Part shown: positions 44,827 to 53,830 of the stretch, piece by piece
How the letters are laid out: each line of letters opens with the position of its first letter
Position numbering within the stretch: position 1 is the first letter of the stretch
From: Streptomyces nymphaeiformis
Lineage (GTDB): Bacteria > Actinomycetota > Actinomycetes > Streptomycetales > Streptomycetaceae
Direction: 5' to 3'
Assembly: GCF_014203895.1 (NCBI RefSeq)
Contig: NZ_JACHJY010000006.1
Span: forward strand, 434,001 to 498,000
DNA length: 64,000 bases
The notes under the pieces: model-generated
The model's database searches: none
What the model was told of the DNA's origin: nothing
The model's input: only the letters and a program-made list of their open reading frames with translations
Translations under genes and position numbers: made by a program

Positions 44827-45686
44827 GGGCGTCTACCTGCCATCTGTTCGAGCCGGGCGATGCGCTCGGCCATCGGCGGATGGGTGGAGAACATCTTCGA
44901 CAGCCCCTGCCCGGGGCGGAAGGGGTTGGCGATCATCATGTGGCTCGCCGTCTCGATCCTCGGCTCGGGCGGCAGCGGCAGCTGCTTGGTGCCGGCCTCC
45001 AGCTTCCGCAGGGCGCTGGCGAGGGCCAGCGGGTCCCCGGTGAGCTGGGCCCCGGACGCGTCGGCCTCGTACTCGCGGGAGCGGGAGATCGCGAGCTGGA
45101 TGATCGAGGCGGCGATCGGACCGAGGATGAGGATCAGCAGGTAGCCGAGGATGCCGGGGCCGTCGTCGTCGTTGGAGCGGCCGACGGGGATCAGCCAGGC
45201 GAAGTTGACCAGGAACATGATCACGGAGGCGAGCGCTCCGGCGACCGAGGAGATCAGGATGTCCCGGTTGTAGACGTGGCTCAGCTCGTGCCCGATGACC
45301 CCGCGCAGCTCCCGCTCGTCGAGGATCGCGAGGATGCCCTCGGTGCAGCAGACGGCGGCGTTGCGCGGGTTGCGGCCGGTCGCGAAGGCGTTGGGCGCCT
45401 GCGTCGGCGAGATGTAGAGCCGGGGCATGGGCTGACGCGCCTGCGTGGAGAGCTCGCGCACCATCCGGTAGAGCGCGGGGGCCTCGAACTCGCTCACCGG
45501 CCGGGCGCGCATGGCCCGCAGCGCCAGCTTGTCGCTGTTCCAGTAGGCGTACGCGTTGGTGCCGAGCGCCACGACCAGCGCGACGATCAGCCCCGTACGC
45601 CCGAAGAAGCTGCCGATGACGATGATGAGGGCCGAGAGCCCTCCGAGGAGGACCGCGGTCCTCAGCCCGTTGTGCCGGCGGTGCAC
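44823..45686 (-). CDS. htpX: membrane zinc protease HtpX
   Basis: The protein has 287 residues from the GTG at 45686, behind GGAGGGCG (a longer upstream frame lacks one). It has the zinc site VIGHELSHVYNRD (HExxH) and four hydrophobic segments. It degrades misfolded membrane proteins and is usually stress induced. It is coupled to the YccF gene downstream. Confidence 0.9.
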   Translation of the reverse strand: MHRRHNGLRTAVLLGGLSALIIVIGSFFGRTGLIVALVVALGTNAYAYWNSDKLALRAMRARPVSEFEAPALYRMVRELSTQARQPMPRLYISPTQAPNAFATGRNPRNAAVCCTEGILAILDERELRGVIGHELSHVYNRDILISSVAGALASVIMFLVNFAWLIPVGRSNDDDGPGILGYLLILILGPIAASIIQLAISRSREYEADASGAQLTGDPLALASALRKLEAGTKQLPLPPEPRIETASHMMIANPFRPGQGLSKMFSTHPPMAERIARLEQMAGRRP

Positions 45687-45842
45687 GGTACGCCCTCCAG
45701 GTGGTGCGGCGGGGGAACCCTTGACCTCGTGGTGGTCTACTCGTCCAGTGGACCTTCCCGTACTGGTCAACGCCAGGCGGGAGGTCCGGGTTCCCCGGCG
45801 CGCACGGGGTGCCGTGTGGGCCGTACGGGTGAAGGCGCCCCC

Positions 45843-46292
45843 CTAGCGGGCGGCGGGGATCTTCTCCAGGCCGAGGGCGACCGGCTCGACCTCGCTGGTG
45901 CAGTGGGCGCAGCGGGAGGCGATGGCCGGGATCTCGGTGAAGCAGCGGGGGCAGTCGCGCTTCTCCGCCTTGGGGTCCTTCGCCTCCTCCTTGGCGAACT
46001 TCTCCTGGATCTTCGTCATGGGGACGACGATGAGGAAGTAGAGGACCGCGGCGGTGATCACGAACGCTATGGCGGCGGCGATCGCCAGACCGTACGGGAA
46101 GTCGGTCTTGCCGATGGTGAACTTGGCCTCGCTGAAGTCGCCGACCGAGCCCGTCGCGAGACCGATGAGCGGGGTGATGAACGCCTTGCTGAAGCCGGTG
46201 ACGACGGCCGTGAACGCGGAGCCGACGGCCAGACCGATGGCCATCGAGACGACGTTCCCGCGAAGTATGAAGTCCTTGAATCCGTTCAGCAC
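45843..46292 (-). CDS. mscL: large-conductance mechanosensitive channel with C-terminal zinc ribbon
   Basis: The protein has 149 residues from GTG. The MscL core (LNGFKDFILRGNVVSMAIGL, AFITPLIGLATGSVG, IAFVITAAVLYFLIVVPM) is complete, with two membrane segments. Instead of a plain amphipathic tail it has a C-terminal zinc ribbon (RDCPRCFTEIPAIASRCAHC). MscL releases osmolytes when the membrane is stretched. The ribbon could set oligomer or partner contacts; this is inference. Confidence 0.92.
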   Translation of the reverse strand: MLNGFKDFILRGNVVSMAIGLAVGSAFTAVVTGFSKAFITPLIGLATGSVGDFSEAKFTIGKTDFPYGLAIAAAIAFVITAAVLYFLIVVPMTKIQEKFAKEEAKDPKAEKRDCPRCFTEIPAIASRCAHCTSEVEPVALGLEKIPAAR

Positions 46293-46326
46293 GGGGTGTT
46301 GCTCCTCGGTGTTCTCTGTGGGGGGG

Positions 46327-47841
46327 TCAGAACAGGGTGGTCGCCGCGAAGCGGAGGACGAACTGCGGGTAGCCCGACAGGACGACTCCGGCGACGGCGG
46401 TCAGCGCGATCGCCAGGGTGATCGGCGCGGGGGCCGTGTGCCGGACGGGCGTGCCCGCCGGTGCGCCTTCCGGCGCGCCTTCCGGCGCGCGGAAGAGCAG
46501 GGCCGTCCAGCGCAGGTAGTAGTACAGCGCGATCACGACGTTGACGCCCATGATCACGGCCAGCCACCCGAGGCCCGCGTCGACGGCCGCCGAGAAGACG
46601 GTCACCTTGGCGAAGAGGCCGATGATACCCGGGGGCAAACCGGCCAGATTTAGGAGGAAGAACCCGAGGGTGAGGGCGGCGCCGGGGCTCGTGGCGTACA
46701 GGCCGCGGAAGTCGGAGATCCGGGCCTCGGGGTGCGTACGGGCGACGAGCGCGACGACGGCGAAGGCGCCGAGGTTCACGACGGCGTACATGAGGGCGTA
46801 CGCGACGGTGGAGCCGATCTGGTCGTCGCTGGAGTACGCGGCGGCCGCGATCGGCACCAGGAGGTAGCCGGCCTGGGCGACGGAGGACCAGGCGAGCAGC
46901 CGGACGGCGCTCCGCGCGCGCGTGGCCGACTGGCGGAGCGCGGCGACGTTCCCGGCGGTCATGGTGAGCGCGGCGAGGGCGGCGAGCGCCGGGCCCCACA
47001 CGTCCGCGTACGAGGGGAAGGCGACGACGGTCACCAGGATGAGGCCGGTGAAGCCGACGGCCTTGCCGACGACGGACAGGTAGGCCGCGACGGGCAGCGG
47101 GGCGCCGACGTAGGTGTCGGGGACCCAGAAGTGGAAGGGGACGGCGGCCGTCTTGAAGGCGAAGCCGACGAGGGTGAGGGCGACGCCGGCCTCGGCGAGG
47201 GTCTGGAGCTGCCCCGGGACGTCGTCGAGGCTCTGGGCGATCTCCGTGAGGTGGAGGGTGCCGGTGGCCGCGTACACGAAGCTGACGCCGAGCAGGGTGA
47301 CGGCGGTCGCGGTGACGGACGAGAGGAAGAACTTGAGCGCGGCCTCGCCGGACATGCGGTCGCCGCGCTTGAGGCCGACGAGGGCGAACGCGGGCAGCGA
47401 GGCCACTTCGAGGGCGACGACGAGGGTGGCGAGGTCGCGGGAGGCGGGCAGCAGGGCGGCGCCCGCGGCCGAGGAGAGCAGCAGGAACCAGAACTCGCCG
47501 GCCGGGAGCTTCTCGCGGGTCGCCTCCATGGAGAGGAGCGCGGTGAGCAGCGCTCCGGCGAGGACGAGGAACTGGATGACGAGGGTGAACTCGTCGGCGG
47601 TGTAACTGCACGCCTTGACCTGGGTGGCGGCGGTGAGACAGAAGGTCTCCCGGTCGCCCGATCGCAGCGGCAGGAGGAGGGCGAGGGCGGCGGCGAGGCC
47701 GCCGATCGCGGTCCAGCCGAGGAGCTGCTTGCGCTCCTGCGGGAGGAAGAGGTCGGCGACGAGGACGACGAGCGCGACCACGGCGGTGAGGGTCGGGGGC
47801 GCGATCGTGAGCCAGTCGACGGACTGGACGAGGGACGTCAT
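46327..47841 (-). CDS. nuoN: NADH-quinone oxidoreductase subunit N
   Basis: The protein has 504 residues from the ATG at 47841; it shares 4 bases with the nuoM end. It is a proton-translocating antiporter-like subunit with about 14 membrane segments and conserved proton-path residues (LVVALEVASLPAFALVG, TLVGFAFKTAAVPFHFWVPD, GPALAALAALTMTAGNVAAL). It is last in the partial nuo operon. Confidence 0.93.
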   Translation of the reverse strand: MTSLVQSVDWLTIAPPTLTAVVALVVLVADLFLPQERKQLLGWTAIGGLAAALALLLPLRSGDRETFCLTAATQVKACSYTADEFTLVIQFLVLAGALLTALLSMEATREKLPAGEFWFLLLSSAAGAALLPASRDLATLVVALEVASLPAFALVGLKRGDRMSGEAALKFFLSSVTATAVTLLGVSFVYAATGTLHLTEIAQSLDDVPGQLQTLAEAGVALTLVGFAFKTAAVPFHFWVPDTYVGAPLPVAAYLSVVGKAVGFTGLILVTVVAFPSYADVWGPALAALAALTMTAGNVAALRQSATRARSAVRLLAWSSVAQAGYLLVPIAAAAYSSDDQIGSTVAYALMYAVVNLGAFAVVALVARTHPEARISDFRGLYATSPGAALTLGFFLLNLAGLPPGIIGLFAKVTVFSAAVDAGLGWLAVIMGVNVVIALYYYLRWTALLFRAPEGAPEGAPAGTPVRHTAPAPITLAIALTAVAGVVLSGYPQFVLRFAATTLF

Positions 47842-49415
47842 CGGGGTCCTCCCGCGAGGAGCTGCTGGACGGCCGGGTCGGTGAGGCCGAGGAGGACGGC
47901 GGGCCAGAGTCCGGCGAGGACGGTGAGGGCGACGAGCGGGGTCCAGGCGGCGAACTCGTACCCCTGGACGTCGGCGATCGCCGTCTCCCCCGCGGGTCGC
48001 GGGCCGCCCATGCAGACGCGGCGGACGACGAGGAGGAGGTAGGCGGCGGTGAGGAGGGTGCCGAAGGCGCCGATCGCCATGAAGGTGAGGAAGGCGGGAC
48101 GGCTGAGGCCCTCGGCCGGGTCGAAGGCGCCGAACAGGGCGAGCATCTCGCCCCAGAAGCCGGCGAGGCCGGGCAGTCCGAGGGAGGCGACGGCGGCGAA
48201 GGCGAGGAGGGCGCCGAGGCGGGGGGCGCGGCCGTAGAGGGCGGCGCCGGTGGCTCCGGCGAGGGTGTCGAGGTCGGCGGTGCCGTAGCGGTCCTTGACG
48301 GCGCCGACCAGGAAGAAGAGGAGGCCGGTGACGAGGCCGTGGGCGATGTTGGCGAAGAGGGCGCCGTTGACCCCGGTGGGGGTCATGGTGGCGATGCCGA
48401 GGAGCACGAAGCCCATGTGGCCGACGGAGGAGTACGCGATGAGGCGCTTGAGGTCGCCCTTGTTGCCGGGCTTCACGAGGGCGAGGCAGGCGAGCGATCC
48501 GTAGATGATCCCGGCGACGGCGAAGGCCGCGAGGTACGGGGCGAAGGTCGCCATGCCCTCGGGGGCGATCGGCAGCACGATCCGGACGAAGCCGTACGTG
48601 CCCATCTTGAGCAGGACGCCGGCGAGGAGGACGGAGCCGACGGTCGGGGCGGCGGTGTGGGCGTCCGGGAGCCAGCTGTGCAGCGGCCACATCGGGGTCT
48701 TCACGGCGAGCCCGAGACCGATCGCGAGAACGGCGATGACCTGCACGGACGTGGTCAGTCCGCGGCCGTTGTCGGTGGCGAGTGCCACCATGTCGAACGT
48801 GCCCGCCTTCAGACCGATGAGGAGCAGGCCGAGCAGCATGACGACGGAGCCGAGCAGCGTGTAGAGGATGAACTTCCAGGCGGCGGCCTGCCTGCCCTCG
48901 CCGCCCCAGCGGGCGATGAGGAAGTACATCGGGACGAGGACCATCTCGAAGGCCAGGAAGAACAGGACGAGGTCGAGGACGGCGAAGGTGGCGAGGGTGC
49001 CGGACTCCAGGACGAGCAGCAGGGCGACGAAGGCCTTCGGGGACGGGCCCGACGGCATCTTGAAGTAGCTGTAGAGCGCGCAGAGGAAGGTCAGCAGCGC
49101 GGTCAGGACCAGGAGGGGGAGGGAGATGCCGTCGACACCGAGGTGGATGCGCACGTCGAGTGCCCTGATCCAGCTGATGTCCGTCGTGGCCTGCATCTTC
49201 GACGGGTGGTCGTGGTCGAAGCCGAGCGCGAGGACGAGCGCGGCCAGCAGGATGACGCCGGTGACGGTGACGCCGTGGCGGAGCACGGCCTGGTCGGGTG
49301 ACCTCCCCTTCAGCCCGGGCGGGGCGGGCAGGAGAGCGGCGGCGGCGCCGAGGAGCGGGCCGGCGACGATCAACGCCAGGAGGAACTGCATCACGGATTC
49401 GCTGATATCGATCAC
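47838..49415 (-). CDS. nuoM: NADH-quinone oxidoreductase subunit M
   Basis: The protein has 525 residues from the GTG at 49415 (GGAG 9 bases upstream), 3 bases after nuoL. It is an antiporter-like subunit with the family path residues (LAFEMVLVPMYFLI, VKTPMWPLHSWLPDAHTAAP, LIAYSSVGHMGFVLLG). Confidence 0.93.
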   Translation of the reverse strand: MIDISESVMQFLLALIVAGPLLGAAAALLPAPPGLKGRSPDQAVLRHGVTVTGVILLAALVLALGFDHDHPSKMQATTDISWIRALDVRIHLGVDGISLPLLVLTALLTFLCALYSYFKMPSGPSPKAFVALLLVLESGTLATFAVLDLVLFFLAFEMVLVPMYFLIARWGGEGRQAAAWKFILYTLLGSVVMLLGLLLIGLKAGTFDMVALATDNGRGLTTSVQVIAVLAIGLGLAVKTPMWPLHSWLPDAHTAAPTVGSVLLAGVLLKMGTYGFVRIVLPIAPEGMATFAPYLAAFAVAGIIYGSLACLALVKPGNKGDLKRLIAYSSVGHMGFVLLGIATMTPTGVNGALFANIAHGLVTGLLFFLVGAVKDRYGTADLDTLAGATGAALYGRAPRLGALLAFAAVASLGLPGLAGFWGEMLALFGAFDPAEGLSRPAFLTFMAIGAFGTLLTAAYLLLVVRRVCMGGPRPAGETAIADVQGYEFAAWTPLVALTVLAGLWPAVLLGLTDPAVQQLLAGGPR

Positions 49416-49418
49416 GGC

Positions 49419-51398
49419 TCACGCTCCGGCGACGGCGTTGGCGAGGGCGACGGCGACGATCGCCAGGACGACGGAGCCGGCGAGCAGGGCGCTCAGGTAG
49501 GTCTGCACGTTGCCGGTCTGGGCGCGGCGGACGAGCCAGCCGAGCCCCTTGGCGGAGTTCCCCGCGGCGCTCACGTAGGTGTCGACGACCTCGCGGTCCA
49601 GGAAGCGGACCAGGGAGGCGGCGGCGAGTACGGGGCGGACGAAGGCGGTCCGGTAGACGGCGTCCAGGTGGAAGCCGTCGGCGGCCGCGCCGTGCAGCGG
49701 CCCCAGGAGGGCGCGGCCGGGGTCGGCCGGGTCCTCGGCGGGGTGCGGCAGGTGCAGCGCCTCGGCCTCGACCTGACCCGCCTCGGCGTCCGGGTGGGCG
49801 ACGTGCGGGACGGGGGCCGTGACCGGGGTGCGGGCGGCGAGGGTGCGCCAGACCGCGTAGGTGATGACGGCTCCGGCGGCGGCGAGACCGGTGCCGAGGA
49901 CGGCGGTGGTCAGTGTCGGGGTCAGCGGGTGCCCGTCGAACCAGTCGTCGAGGTGGGTGACGGTCAGACCGAAGCCGAGGGAGGGGATCGCGAGGACCCA
50001 CAGGACGCTCGTCATGGCGATCGGCTGACGCCCGTGGTCGGGGGCCTCGGGGCCTCGGCCGCGGAAGGTCCGAAGCCAGAGGCGGAGCGCGTAGGCGGCG
50101 GTGAGCAGGGCGGTGAGGAGGCCGGCGACGAGGACGATCCAGCCGGCTCCGGCGGGGGCGACGTCCCGCTCGCCGAGGGCGGTGTGCTCGGCGGCCACGA
50201 GGACGGCCTCCTTGGAGAAGAAGCCGGCGAAGGGTGGGACCGCGGCGAGCGCGAGCAGGGCGACGGTCATCGTCCAGTACGCGTCGGGGATGCGCTTCGC
50301 GAGGCCGCTCATGCGGGACATGGCGGTGAGCGAGTTCGTACCGGCGGCGTGGATGACCGCGCCGGCGGCGAGGAACAGCAGCGCCTTGAACGCGGCGTGC
50401 GAGAGGAGGTGGAAGACGGCGGCACCCCGGTCGCCGACGGCGAGGGCGCCGGCCATGTAGCCGAGCTGGCCGATCGTCGAGTAGGCGAGGACCCGCTTGA
50501 TGTCGTCCTGGGCGAGCGCGGCGAGCCCCGAGCCGACCATCGTGATCGCGGCCATCACGGCGAGCACGGTCATCGCGGCGGCGGAGGCGGCGAAGACGGG
50601 CAGCAGCCGGGCGACGAAGTAGATGCCGGCGGCGACCATCGTCGCCGCGTGGATGAGCGCGGAGACGGGGGTGGGGCCGGCCATGGCGTCCGGGAGCCAG
50701 GTGTGGAGCGGGAACTGCGCGGACTTGCCCGCGACGCCGGCGAGCAGCAGCAGCGCGACCAGGGTGGGGTGGTCGATGCCGCCGCTCGCGACGGCGCCGA
50801 GGACGCCCGTGATCCGGAACGTGCCCGCGTCGGCACCGAGCGCGAAGAGGCCGATGAGGAAGGGGACGTCACCGAGCTTGGTGACGAGGAAGGCCTTGAG
50901 GGAGGCGGACCGCGCCTCGGGGGTCTCCCAGTAGTGGCCGACGAGGAAGTACGAGCAGATGCCCATGATCTCCCAGCCGACCAGGAGCACCATCAGGTCG
51001 CCGGAGTAGACGACGACCAGCATCGCGGAGGTGAAGAGGGAGACGAGCGCGGCGTACGAGGGGTAGCGCGGGTCGTCGCGGAGGTATCCGGTCGAGTAGA
51101 TCTGCACGCAGGTCGCGATCACGCCGACGAGGACGGCGACGAGCGCGGCGAACCCGTCGATGTGGAGGCTCAGGTCGATGGGGACGGAGCCCGTGGGCGT
51201 GAGCTGAGTGGCGGCGTCGATCGCCTTCCCCCCGCCCTGGCGGGCGGCGACGACGGCGGCCAGGACCGCGGCGGCGAGCGTCGGCAGCACGGCCAGCGGG
51301 CGGACGAAGCCGGGCGCGGTGCGGCCGAGCAGGAGTCCGGCGGCGGAGCCGAGGAAGGGGAGGAGGGGGACGAGGACGGCGAGGGTGGTCGTGGTCAC
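49419..51398 (-). CDS. nuoL: NADH-quinone oxidoreductase subunit L
   Basis: The protein has 659 residues from a GTG overlapping the nuoK stop. The antiporter-like core (VGWEIMGICSYFLVGHYW, GKSAQFPLHTWLPDAMAGPT, AYSTIGQLGYMAGAL) is followed by the long lateral helix region typical of NuoL. It is the distal proton pump subunit. Confidence 0.93.
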   Translation of the reverse strand: MTTTTLAVLVPLLPFLGSAAGLLLGRTAPGFVRPLAVLPTLAAAVLAAVVAARQGGGKAIDAATQLTPTGSVPIDLSLHIDGFAALVAVLVGVIATCVQIYSTGYLRDDPRYPSYAALVSLFTSAMLVVVYSGDLMVLLVGWEIMGICSYFLVGHYWETPEARSASLKAFLVTKLGDVPFLIGLFALGADAGTFRITGVLGAVASGGIDHPTLVALLLLAGVAGKSAQFPLHTWLPDAMAGPTPVSALIHAATMVAAGIYFVARLLPVFAASAAAMTVLAVMAAITMVGSGLAALAQDDIKRVLAYSTIGQLGYMAGALAVGDRGAAVFHLLSHAAFKALLFLAAGAVIHAAGTNSLTAMSRMSGLAKRIPDAYWTMTVALLALAAVPPFAGFFSKEAVLVAAEHTALGERDVAPAGAGWIVLVAGLLTALLTAAYALRLWLRTFRGRGPEAPDHGRQPIAMTSVLWVLAIPSLGFGLTVTHLDDWFDGHPLTPTLTTAVLGTGLAAAGAVITYAVWRTLAARTPVTAPVPHVAHPDAEAGQVEAEALHLPHPAEDPADPGRALLGPLHGAAADGFHLDAVYRTAFVRPVLAAASLVRFLDREVVDTYVSAAGNSAKGLGWLVRRAQTGNVQTYLSALLAGSVVLAIVAVALANAVAGA

Positions 51399-51754
51399 GC
51401 GGCGGCCTCGGCCTTCTCCTCGGCGGACGGCTGTTCCCCGGCCGCCGGCTGTTCCTTGGTGTCGCGGAGCCGGTCGATGTCCGAGGTGCCGCGGTTGCGG
51501 TGGACCATCAGGACGATCGAGAGACCGATGCCGATCTCCGCGGCGGCGATGGCGATGGTGAAGAGGGTGAGCGCCTGGCCGGCGTGGAGGGTGTCGCGGA
51601 GCCAGACGTCGAAGGCGACCAGGTTGAGGTTGACGGCGTTGAGCATCAGCTCGACGGACATCAGGACCAGGATCGCGTTGCGGCGGGCGAGGACGCCGTA
51701 CAGGCCGACGGCGAAGAGGAGGGCGGCGAGGACGGCCGGGTAGGCGAGGTGCAT
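51395..51754 (-). CDS. nuoK: NADH-quinone oxidoreductase subunit K
   Basis: The protein has 119 residues from the ATG at 51754 (overlapping nuoJ stop as ATGA). Three membrane segments with VLMSVELMLNAVNLNLVAF (conserved Glu in the second helix) and IAAAEIGIGLSIVL (Glu in the third). The C-terminus is a short charged tail. Confidence 0.93.
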   Translation of the reverse strand: MHLAYPAVLAALLFAVGLYGVLARRNAILVLMSVELMLNAVNLNLVAFDVWLRDTLHAGQALTLFTIAIAAAEIGIGLSIVLMVHRNRGTSDIDRLRDTKEQPAAGEQPSAEEKAEAAA

Positions 51755-52317
51755 CAGCTCTCGTCCTCCTTCTTCTTCCGCGAGAGGACGATCGCGCCGA
51801 CCAGGGCGGCGAGGAGCAGCACCGACAGCGCCTCGAAGGGCAGCACCCAGTGCTGGAAGAGGATCTGGCCCATCACGTCCGTGGAGCCCTGGGCGGGCCC
51901 GTCGAGATCGATCCAGGTCGTGCGGAACGCGTCGACGACGACCCAGACGAGGGCCGCCGCGGCGGCCAGGGCGACGGCGAGGGCGACCGGCCGGTTGCCG
52001 GAGTCGGCGTCCGGGGAGCGGCCGACGGGGGCCTTGGTGAGCATGAGACCGAAGAGGAGGAGCACCACGACGGAACCGACGTAGATCAGGACCTGGACCC
52101 AGGCGATGAACTCGGCGGTCAGGAGGAGGTACTCGACGGCGAGCCCGCCGAGCGCCACGACCAGCCAGAGGGCGGCGTGCACCAGCTGGCGGGTGGTGAC
52201 GGTGAGGAGGGCGGCGCCGAGGGTGGCGAGGCCGACGAGGAGGAAGGCGACCTCGACGCCGGTGGGCGAGAGGAAGCCGTGGGCGGCCGTCCGAGCCGCT
52301 TCTGCTGCGAGGGTCAC
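51754..52317 (-). CDS. nuoJ: NADH-quinone oxidoreductase subunit J
   Basis: The protein has 187 residues from a GTG at 52317 overlapping the nuoI stop (GTGA). Five membrane segments, with LLTAEFIAWVQVLIYVGSVV (pi-bulge helix) visible. Confidence 0.92.
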   Translation of the reverse strand: MTLAAEAARTAAHGFLSPTGVEVAFLLVGLATLGAALLTVTTRQLVHAALWLVVALGGLAVEYLLLTAEFIAWVQVLIYVGSVVVLLLFGLMLTKAPVGRSPDADSGNRPVALAVALAAAAALVWVVVDAFRTTWIDLDGPAQGSTDVMGQILFQHWVLPFEALSVLLLAALVGAIVLSRKKKEDES

Positions 52318-52862
52318 TGCTGGTCCTCCGTGGCTGCCGCCTGCGCGGCGGCGGCCTTCTCCGCCGCCTTGCGGGCCGCGGCGATCTCCTTCGGCTCCTC
52401 CGCGCGCGGGTCGAGCGCGGGCGGCTCGGGGACCGTCCACATCCACTCGCGGAGCTTGTCGCGCTCGTGGGTGAGCTCGTGGATGTCGGTCTCCGCGTAC
52501 TCGAACTCGGGCGACCAGAACAGGGCGTCGAAGGGGCAGACCTCGATGCAGATGCCGCAGTACATGCAGAGCGAGAAGTCGATGGCGAAGCGGTCGAGGA
52601 CGTTCCGGCTGCGCTCGCGGCCGCCGGGGGCGGCGGGCGGCACCGTCTCCTTGTGGGAGTCGATGTAGATGCACCAGTCGGGGCACTCACGGGCGCAGAG
52701 CATGCAGACCGTGCAGTTCTCCTCGAACAGGCCGATGACCCCGCGGGTGCGGGGCGGCAGCTCGGGCTGCACGTCCGGGTACTGCGCGGTGACGTTCTTG
52801 CGCGTCATCGTGCGGAGGGTGACGGCGAGGCCCTTGGCGAGGCCGGAGCCGGGGATGGGCAT
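52314..52862 (-). CDS. nuoI: NADH-quinone oxidoreductase subunit I
   Basis: The protein has 182 residues from the ATG at 52862 that overlaps the nuoH stop. Two 4Fe-4S motifs (CTVCMLCARECP and CMYCGICIEVCP) would carry electrons to NuoB. The C-terminal 40 residues are an Ala/Glu/Lys-rich helix (KEIAAARKAAEKAAAAQ), longer than usual. Confidence 0.93.
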   Translation of the reverse strand: MPIPGSGLAKGLAVTLRTMTRKNVTAQYPDVQPELPPRTRGVIGLFEENCTVCMLCARECPDWCIYIDSHKETVPPAAPGGRERSRNVLDRFAIDFSLCMYCGICIEVCPFDALFWSPEFEYAETDIHELTHERDKLREWMWTVPEPPALDPRAEEPKEIAAARKAAEKAAAAQAAATEDQQ

Positions 52863-53830
52863 TAGTTGATCGCCACCTTCACGATGCCGGTGAGCGCGAT
52901 CTGCGCGAGCGCGAGCGGGACGAGGGTCGTCCAGGCGAGCTTCTGGAGCTGGTCCTCGCGCAGGCGCGGGTAGGACACCCGCAGCCAGATCACGACGAAC
53001 GCGAGGACGGCGGTCTTCAGGAGGGTCCAGACCCAGCCGAGGCCGTCGGCGCCGAAGGGGCCGTGCCAGCCGCCGAGGAAGAGGACGGTGGTGAGACCGC
53101 AGAGGACGACGATGCCCGCGTACTCGGCGAGCAGGAAGAGCGCGAAGCGGAGACCGGTGTACTCGGTGTACGCGCCGAAGATGATCTCCGAGTCGGCGAT
53201 GGGCATGTCGAACGGGGGCCGCTGGAGCTCGGCGAGTCCGGCGACGAAGAACACGAGGGCGCCGACGATCTGCCACGGCACCCACCACCAGTGGAAGCCG
53301 TTCAGGATGCCGGGCAGCGACACGGTGCCGGCGGCCATCGCGACGGACGCGGCGGCGAGCAGCATCGGGAGCTCGTACGCGAGGAGCTGGGCGGCGGTAC
53401 GGAGGGCGCCGAGCAGCGAGAACTTGTTCGCGGACGCCCAGCCGGCCATCAGGCTGCCGAGGATGCCGACGCCCATGACGGCGAGCACGAAGAAGATGCC
53501 GGCGTCGACGACCTGCCCGACGGCGCCTTCACCGGGCCCGATCGGGATCGCGAGCAGGACGAGCAGATACGGGAGGAGGGCGACGGCCGGCGCGAGCTGG
53601 AAGACGCGGCGGTCGGCGTCCTTCGGGACGACGTCCTCCTTCTGCGCGAACTTCACGCCGTCGGCGACGAGCTGGGCCCAGCCGTGGAAGCCACCGGCGT
53701 ACATGGGGCCGAGCCGGCCCTGCATGTGCGCCATGACCTTGTGCTCGGTCTGCCCGACGACGAGCGGGAGCACGAGGAAGCACACGAAGACGACGACCAG
53801 CCGGAGGGCGACGTCAAGCACGTCGTTCAC
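52862..53830 (-). CDS. nuoH: NADH-quinone oxidoreductase subunit H
   Basis: The protein has 322 residues from GTG with about eight membrane segments. It has GRLGPMYAGGFHGWAQLVAD, ELQRPPFDMPIADSEIIFGA (conserved Glu) and YTEYTGLRFALF, as in NuoH, which with NuoB and NuoD lines the quinone tunnel. nuoD is missing in this operon. Confidence 0.94.
   Translation of the reverse strand: MNDVLDVALRLVVVFVCFLVLPLVVGQTEHKVMAHMQGRLGPMYAGGFHGWAQLVADGVKFAQKEDVVPKDADRRVFQLAPAVALLPYLLVLLAIPIGPGEGAVGQVVDAGIFFVLAVMGVGILGSLMAGWASANKFSLLGALRTAAQLLAYELPMLLAAASVAMAAGTVSLPGILNGFHWWWVPWQIVGALVFFVAGLAELQRPPFDMPIADSEIIFGAYTEYTGLRFALFLLAEYAGIVVLCGLTTVLFLGGWHGPFGADGLGWVWTLLKTAVLAFVVIWLRVSYPRLREDQLQKLAWTTLVPLALAQIALTGIVKVAIN

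Noticed and set aside
46327..50001. A 1224-codon open frame across the nuo genes
   Set aside because: The real gene is nuoN from 47841; the rest is the wrong frame of nuoM and nuoL.
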